A stretch of 64,000 nucleotides of DNA from Fundicoccus culcitae (GCF_024661895.1 NZ_CP102453.1:3038001-3102000); one strand, 5' to 3'; counted from the first letter of the stretch, positions 19,541 to 28,507 are shown. The notes: generated by a model from the letters alone, not told the origin. Numbers and translations: made by a program.

Positions 19541-20812
19541 ATGGCAAAAATTTTACATGTAGCTGACTTGCATTTAGATAGTCCATTTGTGGGATTGGAT
19601 AAGCAAATAAGTCATTTACAAAAACCTCTAATTGAGGCTCCCTACCAAGCTTTTTCACGTTGTGTCTCCATTGCCATTAATCAAAAAGTGGATGTATTGA
19701 TTATAGTTGGTGATATTTATGATTCGAGCAAACAAACAATATATGCTCAGCATTTTTTTGCTAAACAACTAGAACGTCTTGATAAAGTACATATCCCTGT
19801 AGTGTTAGTTAATGGCAATCATGATTATATTCAGAATAATCAACCAATACTGTATCCATTTGATAATGTTCATCAGATAACCACTGAAGAAGTGACACAT
19901 GTTGATATAACTTTAAAAAATCAAGAAACGATACGGTTTTATGGTTTTTCTTATAATAGACGTTGGATACCTGAGCGTAAAATTGAACAATTCCCCATCA
20001 ATCCATCTGAAACAGACTACACGGTTGGAATGTTGCATGGTGATATGGCCAGCCAATCTTCGAAAGTTGGAAATTACGCTCCGTTTACCATTCAAGAATT
20101 ATCTTCAAAAAATTACAATTATTGGGCTTTAGGACATATTCATCAGTCAATGACCTTAAGTCAAAATCCATTAATCCAATATTCAGGGACTATTCAAGGT
20201 AGAAATCGTTTAGAAACAGGCGATAAAGGCGCTTTTCTGATTGATTTAGAAAAAAATCAACCAGCAAAATCTGAATTTATTTCCTTAGCTAAAATCGTCT
20301 ATGAAAATGTGACGATTGATTGTCAGTATCAATGGCAAGCCCTTGATTTAGTGGAAAAAATTAATGAAGCTGTTTCGAATTATCGACTTGAGACGGTGCC
20401 AAATCAGCAATCATATCTATTAAATATCATTTTAGACAATGCTCAACGACTACCGATTGAATTACAAGAACAAGTGGAAAGTGGCGAGTTATTGACTACC
20501 GTTTCGGATGTAACGGATGATAATTTGTTTGTAGTGGTTATTTCAATTGTTTTAAACAAACAGATGTCCTTAGATGCCTTTCAATATGATCCTAAATTGA
20601 ATGATAGTTATAAAAAAGCCGTTCAAGAACTTGAAACCAATCAACTGTATGAAGACATTATGAAGGATGTGTTTAATCATTCGGTTATGCGTTCTCGGTT
20701 AACGGATTTAGTTGAAGATGCTGATTTAAAGGCGAATATAATTAAAGAGGCACAAGAATTACTTATTCAGTCTATCGGCTTTGATGTTGAGGGGGTTGAC
20801 CATGAAGATTAA
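19541..20812 (+). CDS. yhaO: Metallophosphoesterase, SbcD-like DNA exonuclease YhaO
   Basis: A 423-residue calcineurin-type phosphoesterase. All metal-binding motifs are in the N-terminal half: DLHLDSP, GDIYDSS, NGNHDY, LHGDM and GHIHQS. YhaO pairs with the SMC-like ATPase YhaN, whose gene overlaps by 11 bp; together they resemble the SbcCD/Mre11-Rad50 arrangement. DNA end processing is inferred from that likeness. AAAGGAG is placed before the ATG. Confidence 0.92.
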   Translation: MAKILHVADLHLDSPFVGLDKQISHLQKPLIEAPYQAFSRCVSIAINQKVDVLIIVGDIYDSSKQTIYAQHFFAKQLERLDKVHIPVVLVNGNHDYIQNNQPILYPFDNVHQITTEEVTHVDITLKNQETIRFYGFSYNRRWIPERKIEQFPINPSETDYTVGMLHGDMASQSSKVGNYAPFTIQELSSKNYNYWALGHIHQSMTLSQNPLIQYSGTIQGRNRLETGDKGAFLIDLEKNQPAKSEFISLAKIVYENVTIDCQYQWQALDLVEKINEAVSNYRLETVPNQQSYLLNIILDNAQRLPIELQEQVESGELLTTVSDVTDDNLFVVVISIVLNKQMSLDAFQYDPKLNDSYKKAVQELETNQLYEDIMKDVFNHSVMRSRLTDLVEDADLKANIIKEAQELLIQSIGFDVEGVDHED

Positions 20813-23627
20813 AACACTTGATATTTATGGGTATGGTAAATGGGTCAATCAACGTTTTGAAATAAATGAACATTTACAATTATTTTACGGAAAAAATGAA
20901 GCCGGTAAATCAACGCTTCAATCGTTTATAAGAAGTATTCTATTTGGGTTCCCTACCAGAAGACGCAAAGTCAATCAAGTCAATCGCTATGAACCTCATC
21001 ATTCTGATGTTTATGGGGGAAGAATTCGTCTGATTGATACCCAGTTTGGAACCGTCTGGGTTGAACGAACCAGTAAAATATTTCGTGTCTACCAAGAAGA
21101 TGGGACAGAATTAGATCCGTCAACTTTAGATCAAATCTTAGGTGGATTAGATGAGACATTATTCGATAATTTTTATGCGTTTAATTTACAAAATTTACAA
21201 GAGTTGAGTAATATTGATGCAGACCAACTGAGCGATTATTTTTTAAGTATAGGTACTGTGGGTAGTGATAAATTTCTCCAAATTGCTAAAACTTTTGAAA
21301 AACAAACCGACGACTTATATCGTCCACAAGCAAGTAACCGCCCATTAAACCAACTATTAAATGAATATGATTCGTTAGCTGCACGACTTGAAGCAGTTAT
21401 GAAAAACATGTCTCGTTATAATACTTTAGTTGAACAGCAAAAAGAGCAAGAAAGCATTGTTAATGAAATTAATCAAGAAATTAACCAAATTGAGCAAGAT
21501 AACCGCGCCTTAGATAAACTACTTGGACGCTACGATATTTTTATTAAAGATAAAACAGTCATGCGCGAACTGGATGAGTTAATCTATACACCGATTGAAA
21601 AAGAAGCCGTTAATGAGTTGGAAGATAGTCTTCGCATCAACCAACAAAATCAAGCCTCTATTATCCAATTGAAGGAACGGATTACGCATTACAATGAGGA
21701 AATCAATACATTGACCCGCTTGAATTGGGCAATGAATCATCAAAGTGAAAGGCGTCAATGGAAGGTTGATGCGCAAAAGATTAAGGATGTTCAATCAAAA
21801 TTAGAACAAACGCTTGAGCGAATTGAAGAACAAAATCAGATGATGCTACAACTAGCAGAGCGTGGACAATTTTATCCAGCTAAAATTACGCAATCAACTG
21901 AGTATGATGAAAAACTAGAAGAAGGTTTGGGAATCCAAGCCAATATTGAAGAACTGAAAACGCAACGTGAAAGTGTGCATGGGGAAAGAAAAGCCTTTCT
22001 TGATCACCGCAAAGATCAACAAAATTATACGGCCATTGTACGATCACAAGCAGCTAAATTAGAGAACCAAAGAATCAACGATGAAGCTAAGTTGATGGAA
22101 CAAACAAGTCTTAAAAACTATTTTTTAGGGTTTATCTTTATTTTAGTGGGGATATTTGTTGTTCTTTTGAATTTTAACAGTTCCAATAATATGTATATGA
22201 TTATTGGTGGTATACTAGCTGTTATAGGTGTGGTAATGAGTCTCATTGTCTTTTTCAAACACCGTCAATTATTTAAAGCTTTTAAAGAAAGTCCCGTTGT
22301 GACAAAAATTGCCGAACTAAGAGAACAGGAAAATCAATATAAGGATCAAAGTAATCAACTGGGCATTCAGATTAATCATCGTGATGAAATAATAAGACAA
22401 ATTGATGCGGAGATTGAGAATAATATCCGTGATCAAAAACGTTGGTTGGTCGATATTGGTTTTTATCCAACGGCAGATTCCGAAATAATTTTGAAAACCA
22501 ATCCTGTGAAGCAATATTTTGAAGCTAAAGAGAAGCGAGCATTACTTGAGGTAGAGAAAGATAAATTAACTGAGCAAACAGAAAATTGGAAAATGACAAT
22601 TGCCGAACTTTTAAAACGATTTCCGACAAAAGATGAATCCATCCGTTCTTTAATCCGTCACGTGGAAGATGTCGAAGTTTCTTTATCACGTACAGAAGAA
22701 CGTGGTAATATTATACGTGAAAAAATTAATAGTGCTGAAAACTCTATTAAAGAATTTGAGGAATCCATTAAGCAAACGAATGTCAAGATTCAAACCATTT
22801 TAGAAGCTTCTGATAGCAAAAACGAAATGGAGTTTCATCAAAAAGTTGAAGTGAATCAGCGTATCGCTGAGTTAGAGACCAAGCACAAACTCTATCAAGA
22901 GCAAATGGTAGGATATGAAGAAGCATTGGAAAATGTGACTAATAAGCAAGCTTTGACATTAATGATGCAGAAATTAGATGTCCAATTAACTGAGGCTAAA
23001 GAACGATTAACACCTCATCAAAATGAACGTGCGAATTTGACGGTTGAAATTCAACAACTTGAACAAGATGGTAGCTCGCAGGAATTAAGTCAAGAATTAG
23101 AAAACAAAAAAGCCGAAATTAAGGCCATGATAACTGATTGGGGACGGAAACGGATTGCGATGAACTTAATTCATTTAACGTTACGTCAAGGGTTAGAAAA
23201 TCCTGTTCCTGAAATGAATGAACTGGCGAATGAGATTTTCGCTAAGTTAAATTATGGTCGTTATACACAAATTAAATTGAACAAAAAAGGCATTAAAGTT
23301 AAACAATTCAGCGATATTTTATTTGAACCCCATGAATTATCACAAGGTACGTTGGAACAATTGTATGTTGCATTGAGGCTTGCTTTCGTTCGAAGTGCCA
23401 GTGGAATGGTTGAAATGCCGATTATTATTGATGATGCTTTTGTTAATTTTGATGAGTTCCGCAAAACCAGTATGTACCAAGTTTTGGAAAAAGTAAGTGA
23501 AGAGACGCAAGTTTTATTTTTTACCTTTGATCAACAAGCCAAAGATTCATTTAAAGATGAACAACGCATTGATTTAAGTGTAACAACTAACAATACTGAA
23601 AAGGAAATAGTGGAAGAAAGAGATTAA
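20802..23627 (+). CDS. yhaN: SMC/Rad50-like ATPase YhaN
   Basis: A 941-residue AAA-type ATPase. The Walker A region is FYGKNEAGKSTLQSF near residue 35. Two long coiled-coil arms follow. A pair of hydrophobic segments in the middle (LGFIFILVGIFVVLLNF and MYMIIGGILAVIGVVMSLIV, about 445-485) would anchor or bend the arms at the membrane. The ABC signature LSQGTLEQLYVALRLAF and Walker B MPIIIDDAFVNFD are C-terminal. GAGGGGG lies before the ATG at 20802, inside the end of yhaO. It probably acts with YhaO as a DNA-processing complex. The membrane segments set it apart from SbcC and are typical of YhaN. Confidence 0.92.
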   Translation: MKIKTLDIYGYGKWVNQRFEINEHLQLFYGKNEAGKSTLQSFIRSILFGFPTRRRKVNQVNRYEPHHSDVYGGRIRLIDTQFGTVWVERTSKIFRVYQEDGTELDPSTLDQILGGLDETLFDNFYAFNLQNLQELSNIDADQLSDYFLSIGTVGSDKFLQIAKTFEKQTDDLYRPQASNRPLNQLLNEYDSLAARLEAVMKNMSRYNTLVEQQKEQESIVNEINQEINQIEQDNRALDKLLGRYDIFIKDKTVMRELDELIYTPIEKEAVNELEDSLRINQQNQASIIQLKERITHYNEEINTLTRLNWAMNHQSERRQWKVDAQKIKDVQSKLEQTLERIEEQNQMMLQLAERGQFYPAKITQSTEYDEKLEEGLGIQANIEELKTQRESVHGERKAFLDHRKDQQNYTAIVRSQAAKLENQRINDEAKLMEQTSLKNYFLGFIFILVGIFVVLLNFNSSNNMYMIIGGILAVIGVVMSLIVFFKHRQLFKAFKESPVVTKIAELREQENQYKDQSNQLGIQINHRDEIIRQIDAEIENNIRDQKRWLVDIGFYPTADSEIILKTNPVKQYFEAKEKRALLEVEKDKLTEQTENWKMTIAELLKRFPTKDESIRSLIRHVEDVEVSLSRTEERGNIIREKINSAENSIKEFEESIKQTNVKIQTILEASDSKNEMEFHQKVEVNQRIAELETKHKLYQEQMVGYEEALENVTNKQALTLMMQKLDVQLTEAKERLTPHQNERANLTVEIQQLEQDGSSQELSQELENKKAEIKAMITDWGRKRIAMNLIHLTLRQGLENPVPEMNELANEIFAKLNYGRYTQIKLNKKGIKVKQFSDILFEPHELSQGTLEQLYVALRLAFVRSASGMVEMPIIIDDAFVNFDEFRKTSMYQVLEKVSEETQVLFFTFDQQAKDSFKDEQRIDLSVTTNNTEKEIVEERD

Positions 23628-23683
23628 TGGCCTGTCACTTTGATGGAATTACAGATTAAAATATAATAAGTCAGGAGGATGAC

Positions 23684-24628
23684 ATGAAGCGAATTTATGA
23701 TATTGAGAACGGTGAAGAATTCAGTTTGTTTGTCCTAATTAAAACAGCTGATGTGAAAACAGCCCGGAATGGAAATCCTTTTATAGCATTTACCTTTCAA
23801 GACCGTTCGGGTTCAATCGATGGTATGTATTGGTCAGCAACTGAAAAAGAAATTGCAACGTTTCAAACCGGAAAAGTCGTATTCCTTCGTGGTGAACGTG
23901 ATACTTATCAGGGTCAACCACAAGTGAAGATAAAAGCGATTCGACTTGCTGAAGCAGGTGAGCCGGATGATCCAACGATGTATGTTGAGCGTATTGAAGT
24001 TAAACGAGAAGTCCTTCAAGAAGAAATTAATGAAGCCTTGTTTGAGATTAGGGAGCCTAACATTGCGCGGGTTGTACGCAAAATTTTACACCAAGTGGAT
24101 AATGAATTTTATACTTATCCAGCAGCTAAACGTAATCATCATGCGTTAGCAGGCGGCTTAAGTTACCATACGGTAACGATGTTGAAAATTGCCCGTCAAT
24201 TGATGACCATTTATCCCGATTTAAATGCTAGTTTGTTAATTGGTGGTATTATTTTACATGATGTAGGTAAGACGGTTGAGTTAAGTGGTCCTCTGTCAAC
24301 GGAGTACACTTTTAAAGGTCAATTGTTAGGACATATTGTTATTGTCGATGAAATGATTGATCGCGCATGTACAGAAATTGGAATTAATACGGATCATGAA
24401 GCCATTGTCTTGTTAAAGCATGTCGTTTTATCCCATCATGGTAAACTGGAGTTTGGTAGTCCTGTGACACCACGAATTTTAGAAGCAGAAGTGATTCATA
24501 TGATTGATAACCTCGATGCGTCAATTAATATGATCTTATCAGCAACATCAAAAACAAAAGCTGGCGAATTTAGCGAAGCCATTTATCCATTGGATCGTCG
24601 TAAAATGTACAAACCAACGTTTAAGTAG
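23684..24628 (+). CDS. yhaM: 3'-5' exoribonuclease YhaM
   Basis: A 314-residue nuclease: an N-terminal OB-fold domain (about 10-90, NGNPFIAFTFQDRSGSIDG) joined to an HD phosphohydrolase domain with NHHALAGGLSYHT and the metal pair in IILHDVGKT. YhaM trims RNA, and single-stranded DNA in vitro, from the 3' end with Mn2+ or Co2+. AGGAGG precedes the ATG. It follows yhaN by 56 bp and is probably co-transcribed with it. Confidence 0.95.
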   Translation: MKRIYDIENGEEFSLFVLIKTADVKTARNGNPFIAFTFQDRSGSIDGMYWSATEKEIATFQTGKVVFLRGERDTYQGQPQVKIKAIRLAEAGEPDDPTMYVERIEVKREVLQEEINEALFEIREPNIARVVRKILHQVDNEFYTYPAAKRNHHALAGGLSYHTVTMLKIARQLMTIYPDLNASLLIGGIILHDVGKTVELSGPLSTEYTFKGQLLGHIVIVDEMIDRACTEIGINTDHEAIVLLKHVVLSHHGKLEFGSPVTPRILEAEVIHMIDNLDASINMILSATSKTKAGEFSEAIYPLDRRKMYKPTFK

Positions 24629-24674
24629 TTGTTGAAAAACTAGCCATAAGGCTTAGAATAAATATTACCGCACA

Positions 24675-24756
24675 AAAAAATCCGATTTTTTAATTATAGT
24701 GGGACCGGCTCAAACTAATTATTGAGTCGCTATAATTAAAAAATTGGATTTTTATT
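24675..24756. terminator. Bidirectional terminator between yhaM and the Gx-family gene
   Basis: AAAATCCGATTTTTTAATTA at about 24678 begins a 23-bp arm (ending TAG) that pairs with an arm starting at CTATAATTAAAAAATTGG (24731), with one G-U pair. It serves the convergent yhaM and Gx genes. The left arm and the loop start ATAGTGGG recur in the 51615-51681 terminator. Confidence 0.88.
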
Positions 24757-25339
24757 TTTCATTAGGTTCAAGTTCTTGATTAAGCCAAGATTCTTGTTTT
24801 TGACTTAATGAAAGTTCTGTATGATAAACACGTAAAATAGAAATGCGATTAAGTAAATAATTACCACCAATCCCCACAGCAAAGCCAGCAAGTATCCCAC
24901 TAATAGATAGGACAGGTAAGTAGTTTAAGACTGACCACGAACGAGCCATGAGCGCGGCAGCACTTAATTGTCCCACATTATGCATAACACCACCTAAAAT
25001 GGAAATACCAATGACACTAACCCGTTTAGGACCTAATTGTTTAGTTAATAACATCATGAAGTAACTTAACATACCGCCCGCAAAACTGTAAATAAATGTA
25101 GATAAAGTACCACCTAACAATGCCGTTAAAATAAATTTCAATAGAACAACTTGAATACTATATTTAAAAGGTAAAGTAAATATCGCAATAACAGAAATTA
25201 GATTCGATAAACCTAGTTTTGCTCCTGGGGCAAAGGAAAATGGAGAAGGAATAAATCGTTCTAAAAGCCCAATAATAACAGCTTGTGCAGCAAGCGTAGC
25301 AATATAAACCATCATCCGATTACTACTTTTAACTCCCAT
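24752..25339 (-). CDS. Gx transporter / heptaprenyl-diphosphate-synthase-component-I family membrane protein
   Basis: A membrane protein of 195 residues with five or six hydrophobic segments, of the family named Hpre_diP_synt_I or Gx transporter. Typical stretches are PSPFSFAPGAKLGLSNLISV and ISILGGVMHNVGQLSAA. The fold resembles ECF S-components. Family members are encoded in the flavin-based extracellular electron transfer loci of Firmicutes, where I recall the name EetB; I am not certain of that name. GGAGG lies before the ATG. The neighbouring PplA-like, ApbE and NusG-II genes in this window make an electron-transfer role worth testing. Transport of an isoprenoid or vitamin precursor is the alternative. 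Confidence 0.8.
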   Translation of the reverse strand: MGVKSSNRMMVYIATLAAQAVIIGLLERFIPSPFSFAPGAKLGLSNLISVIAIFTLPFKYSIQVVLLKFILTALLGGTLSTFIYSFAGGMLSYFMMLLTKQLGPKRVSVIGISILGGVMHNVGQLSAAALMARSWSVLNYLPVLSISGILAGFAVGIGGNYLLNRISILRVYHTELSLSQKQESWLNQELEPNEK

Positions 25340-25377
25340 GTCAACCTCCTTACGTTTTTAGTAGACATTTTAACTAT

Positions 25378-25404
25378 GAAAAAAGCACCAATGGAGGTGC
25401 TGTT
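25378..25404 (-). terminator. Terminator of tRNA-Arg
   Basis: Read on the minus strand, AGCACC-TCCATT-GGTGCT is followed by TTTTTTC, directly downstream of the tRNA gene. Confidence 0.82.
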
Positions 25405-25412
25405 TCTTTGAA

Positions 25413-25484
25413 CGTCAACGGAGGGAATCGAACCCCCATCACAAGAACCGGAATCTTGTGTGATATCCATTACACTACGCTGAC
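25413..25484 (-). tRNA. tRNA-Arg (anticodon CCG)
   Basis: On the minus strand the gene folds as a cloverleaf. The acceptor stem is GTCAGCG/CGTTGAC with discriminator G. The anticodon arm is CAAGA-TTCCGGT-TCTTG, giving anticodon CCG (reads CGG). The T arm GGGGG-TTCGATT-CCCTC is present. CCA is not encoded. Confidence 0.95.
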
Positions 25485-25492
25485 CTAACTTT

Positions 25493-25521
25493 ACTATAAT
25501 ACTAACAAAATCATGTTTTTG
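25493..25521 (-). promoter_or_regulatory. Promoter of tRNA-Arg
   Basis: On the minus strand TTGCAA is followed after 17 bp by TATTAT, a few bases upstream of the tRNA 5' end. The -35 lies inside the terminator hairpin of the upstream secreted-protein gene. Confidence 0.6.
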
Positions 25522-25542
25522 CAAGTGCAAAAGCATGATTTT
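25507..25542 (-). terminator. Terminator of the unknown secreted-protein gene
   Basis: AAAATCATGCTTTTGCA pairs with TGCAAAAACATGATTTT (one mismatch) around a two-base loop, 15 bp after the stop codon. Confidence 0.75.
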
Positions 25543-25556
25543 GAGGGAGTAGAGTT

Positions 25557-26261
25557 TTAATTGCCAATATATCCTTCAGTGTGAGATAGTTGCATGAGTG
25601 CTGATGAACTACCATCCCCATGAATTTCATCTACTTGTATGATACCATATTGAGGAGCAAAGTAAAAATGTTTGGTGATTCCTTGTCCATTAGGATTGGA
25701 ATTTTCTTCAATTAAATAGACATTCTCGTAACTTATATCACCGATTGTGACAATTGGGAAATTATTAATAATTGTTCGTGTTAATTCCTTATGATATCCA
25801 GATTGATAAGAATAACCAACGGATAAATTCGATGGAATTATCAGCGAATCCACTCCATCAGTTGCATCGCTGGAATAACGTAAATCTTGTACATCATTAT
25901 ATTCATCGAAATAGGCTAATTCATACAAACCACTCTCACGTTTTTGGTAAATAAATGCTTTTGCTTGATCACCTGTAAACTCAGTGACTTGGAAAATTCC
26001 ATTAGCATCTGAAGTATATTCCATGATAATGTCCCTAACGGTAAAATTTGAACCATTACCTAAGTATTGATATTTTACAAATTGAGCATATGGGATAAAA
26101 GCATCAAATGCATCACCATTTGATTGAATGTATTCTGTTTCTACATCTTCATTTTCTTCCGTTTGCGCATGAACATTTAGTTGTGAATAAGGTAAAATGA
26201 ATATGGCTATAATCAATGAGATGACAATGTTTTTATCTATTTTTGTTGTTATATTTAACAT
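25557..26261 (-). CDS. Secreted protein of unknown function
   Basis: I do not recognise this 234-residue protein. Residues 1-32 form a signal peptide (charged start, core NIVISLIIAIFILPYSQL, cleavage likely after VHA). The mature part begins acidic and continues with alternating short strands rich in Tyr and Asn, without cysteines or an anchoring motif, so it is probably released or loosely bound. AAGGAGG is correctly placed before the ATG. Its promoter region contains a large palindrome (26291-26334). It lies between hit (divergent) and tRNA-Arg with its own terminator, so it is probably monocistronic. Confidence 0.75.
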   Translation of the reverse strand: MLNITTKIDKNIVISLIIAIFILPYSQLNVHAQTEENEDVETEYIQSNGDAFDAFIPYAQFVKYQYLGNGSNFTVRDIIMEYTSDANGIFQVTEFTGDQAKAFIYQKRESGLYELAYFDEYNDVQDLRYSSDATDGVDSLIIPSNLSVGYSYQSGYHKELTRTIINNFPIVTIGDISYENVYLIEENSNPNGQGITKHFYFAPQYGIIQVDEIHGDGSSSALMQLSHTEGYIGN

Positions 26262-26290
26262 TTGAGTACCTCCTTAATTAAGCAAAATAA

Positions 26291-26334
26291 AGTTTAACTT
26301 CTTATCAAAAGTATTATATCATAAGAAGTTAACT
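26291..26334. promoter_or_regulatory. Palindrome enclosing the -10 box of the secreted-protein gene
   Basis: AGTTTAACTTCTTAT and ATAAGAAGTTAACT form 14-15 bp inverted arms around a 15-base centre containing TATAAT on the minus strand (26313-26318). An operator, or a hairpin, around the promoter is inferred. The rest of the 300-bp gap to hit shows only the hit promoter. Confidence 0.5.
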
Positions 26335-26506
26335 GATTAATGATGAATAATCGAAATAAGATTGAAAAACATCGTATTATATGAATAATTTATGAATTTA
26401 ATATGAAGAGTTATAGTTTGTTACTAAAGTCCAAAATTGATTTTTAGCTTTGATAGGTGCATTTTATGTGCAACTAGTCTTATAAAATGGAATTATAGTC
26501 AATTTA

Positions 26507-26515
26507 TGTTAAAAT
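26507..26515 (+). promoter_or_regulatory. Extended -10 promoter of hit
   Basis: TGTTAAAAT (TGn plus TAAAAT) lies about 46 bp before the hit start codon. No good -35 is visible. Confidence 0.45.
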
Positions 26516-26561
26516 ATTATTATTAGTTTAATGATTTATACGGAGATAGGAGACTATAATA

Positions 26562-26987
26562 ATGAATGATTGTGTGTTTTGTAAAATAATCGAAGGTGAC
26601 ATACCTTCTTCAAAAGTTTATGAAGATGAAAAAATATATGCATTTTTAGATATTTCGCAAGTGACAAAAGGTCATACTTTAATTGTACCAAAAGAACATG
26701 TTAAAGATATTTATGAATATGATGAAATACTTGCTGCCGATGTTTTTAGCCGCATTCCGATGGTAGCGCGTGCTTTGAAAAAAGCATTTCCTGATATGAA
26801 AGGCTTAAATATTGTTAATAATAATGAACCGCTAGCTTACCAATCTGTTTTTCATTCGCATTTTCATTTAATCCCACGCTATCAGGAAGATGAAGGTTTT
26901 GCTATGAAGTTCGAAAACAATCAAACTAACTACAACCAAGATGATTTATTGGAAATAGCTGATACAATCAATAAAAATATACAATAG
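26562..26987 (+). CDS. hit: HIT-family nucleotide hydrolase
   Basis: A 141-residue histidine-triad protein. Cys4 and Cys7 (DCVFCKI) are typical zinc-binding residues, and the catalytic triad motif is HSHFHLIPRY near residue 100. HIT proteins hydrolyse AMP linked to small molecules; the physiological substrate is unknown. The order hit, YtxH protein, prsA matches other Firmicutes such as Bacillus. GGAG lies upstream of the ATG. Confidence 0.93.
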   Translation: MNDCVFCKIIEGDIPSSKVYEDEKIYAFLDISQVTKGHTLIVPKEHVKDIYEYDEILAADVFSRIPMVARALKKAFPDMKGLNIVNNNEPLAYQSVFHSHFHLIPRYQEDEGFAMKFENNQTNYNQDDLLEIADTINKNIQ

Positions 26988-27000
26988 GAGCGTTAATATT

Positions 27001-27354
27001 ATGGCTGGATTTAAAAGTGGCTTTTTATGGGGAGCTGTATTCGGTGGAATGGCTGGTTTAATGAATGCGCCTGCCAGTGGACGTGAAACGCGACAAAACA
27101 TAAAAGATTTCATTGATCAAACAACGGATGATGTGAATGATGTACGATTCAAAGTGGATAATTTAAAAATGGCGATTGAACGCTTATCAACAGAAGGGCT
27201 ATCGAGTGCTTCAACAGCGTCAAAAGATATTCAAGTCTCAGTCCAACATTTTCAAGAGGAAACTAAACCTAGAATAAGACGAATTAAAGAGAAAGCAGAA
27301 AAATTACAAGAGTCAATTGATGAAAATGTTGAAAAATTTAATGAAAATTCCTAA
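27001..27354 (+). CDS. YtxH-domain membrane-associated protein
   Basis: A small protein of 117 residues with a glycine-rich hydrophobic start (SGFLWGAVFGGMAGLMNAPASG), the YtxH signature, followed by a helical charged part likely to form a coiled coil. Function is unknown for the family; some Bacillus members respond to general stress. It starts 13 bp after hit, with AGGAG before the ATG, and the two are probably co-transcribed. Confidence 0.85.
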   Translation: MAGFKSGFLWGAVFGGMAGLMNAPASGRETRQNIKDFIDQTTDDVNDVRFKVDNLKMAIERLSTEGLSSASTASKDIQVSVQHFQEETKPRIRRIKEKAEKLQESIDENVEKFNENS

Positions 27355-27391
27355 AGATTTTTGGATTCACTTTATCTTATATCGGATTAAA

Positions 27392-27400
27392 TGATATAGT
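27392..27400 (+). promoter_or_regulatory. Putative prsA promoter (extended -10)
   Basis: TGATATAGT (TGn plus TATAGT) lies 46 bp before the prsA start, with a weak TTATCT 17 bp upstream. Confidence 0.45.
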
Positions 27401-27445
27401 ATTCATTGTTAGAAAAATTATTTTTGAATGGAGACGAAGTACTCA

Positions 27446-28444
27446 ATGAAAAAAAGTTTAAAGAAAATGGCTGTTATTGCTGCTTCATTAGTAGCTATTG
27501 GAGGCGTTGTATACTCTTCAACAGCAACTGCACAAAATGAAGGTGTGATTGCAACTGTAGGCGAACAAGAAATTTCTCAAGAGGAATTTTATCAAGAATT
27601 AAAAGCTGTTGCGGGTGACGTTACCTTAAGAACAATGATTTTAGAAATGGTTCTTGAACATAGTGTACCAGATGCACAAGCATTAAGAACATCAGCGGAA
27701 GAGGAAGTTAGTGCTCAAATTGATGAAGCGGGTGGTCAAGAAGTCTTTGATCAATTATTAGCTTATCAACAATTAGGTACAACTGAAGATTTTACCGAAC
27801 AAATCTATTTACGCAATCTCTTCCAAGCTGTCATTGAACAAAATACAGATATGTCTGACGCAGCCATTCAAAATTTCTACGACAATGAATATGCTCCGAC
27901 CATGGAAGCTCAACACATTTTAGTTGAAACTGAAGAAGAAGCTTTAGCCGTCATTGAACGTATCAATAATGGTGAAGAGTTTGATGCTGTAGCACAAGAA
28001 GTATCGTTAGATAGCTCAGCTTCAAACGGTGGTTTATTAAGTCCATTTACCACAGGTCAAATGGTTCCTGAATTTGAGGAAGCTGTTGTTAGTCAAGAAA
28101 ATGGTGAGATGACACAAGTGCCAGTTCAATCTTCATACGGTTACCATGTCATTCGTACAATTAATAATGGTACGAAAGCACCTTTAGATGAAATCCGTGA
28201 TGATGTGGAATTACAATACATTAATAGTAAATTAGAAGATTCAGCCTATGCATTTGGCATTATTGGTCGTTTAGTACAAGATGCTAACGTTCAAATTAAT
28301 GACGAAGATTTAGCTACTGCTATTGATGATTTACTAGCTATGGCAGCTCCAACAGAAGAAGAAGCAGCTACTGAAGAATCCGCAGCTACTGAAGAAACAG
28401 TAGAAGCTGATGCAGAATCTACTACTGAAGAATCTGCTGAATAG
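27446..28444 (+). CDS. prsA: PrsA-type parvulin foldase without lipobox cysteine
   Basis: A 332-residue extracytoplasmic peptidyl-prolyl isomerase that helps exported proteins fold. The parvulin domain is about residues 145-240: AQHILVETEEEALAVIERIN, NGGLLSPFTTGQMVPEFEEA and SSYGYHVIRT. The signal peptide (MKKSLKKMAVIAASLVAIGG...STATAQNEG) ends in an AxA-type site and contains no cysteine, whereas PrsA is normally a lipoprotein. This copy may be released, or kept at the wall by its acidic Glu/Ala/Thr-rich C-terminal tail (last 30 residues). The frame is open from 27428; the ATG at 27446 gives a standard signal peptide. Confidence 0.88.
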   Translation: MKKSLKKMAVIAASLVAIGGVVYSSTATAQNEGVIATVGEQEISQEEFYQELKAVAGDVTLRTMILEMVLEHSVPDAQALRTSAEEEVSAQIDEAGGQEVFDQLLAYQQLGTTEDFTEQIYLRNLFQAVIEQNTDMSDAAIQNFYDNEYAPTMEAQHILVETEEEALAVIERINNGEEFDAVAQEVSLDSSASNGGLLSPFTTGQMVPEFEEAVVSQENGEMTQVPVQSSYGYHVIRTINNGTKAPLDEIRDDVELQYINSKLEDSAYAFGIIGRLVQDANVQINDEDLATAIDDLLAMAAPTEEEAATEESAATEETVEADAESTTEESAE

Positions 28445-28466
28445 TTAAGTTTAAGAAATTTATTTT

Positions 28467-28507
28467 GAGGGGAGTAGCTAATTTGATTAGTTGTTCTCCT
28501 CTTTTGT
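28467..28507 (+). terminator. Terminator after prsA
   Basis: GAGGGGAGTAGCTAAT pairs over 16 bp (with G-U pairs) with ATTAGTTGTTCTCCTC around a TTG loop, then TTTTG. Confidence 0.78.

Noticed and set aside
23662-23667. TATAAT before yhaM as a promoter
   Set aside because: A start there would leave the ribosome site at the very 5' end, and no -35 box is present. Read-through from yhaN is simpler.
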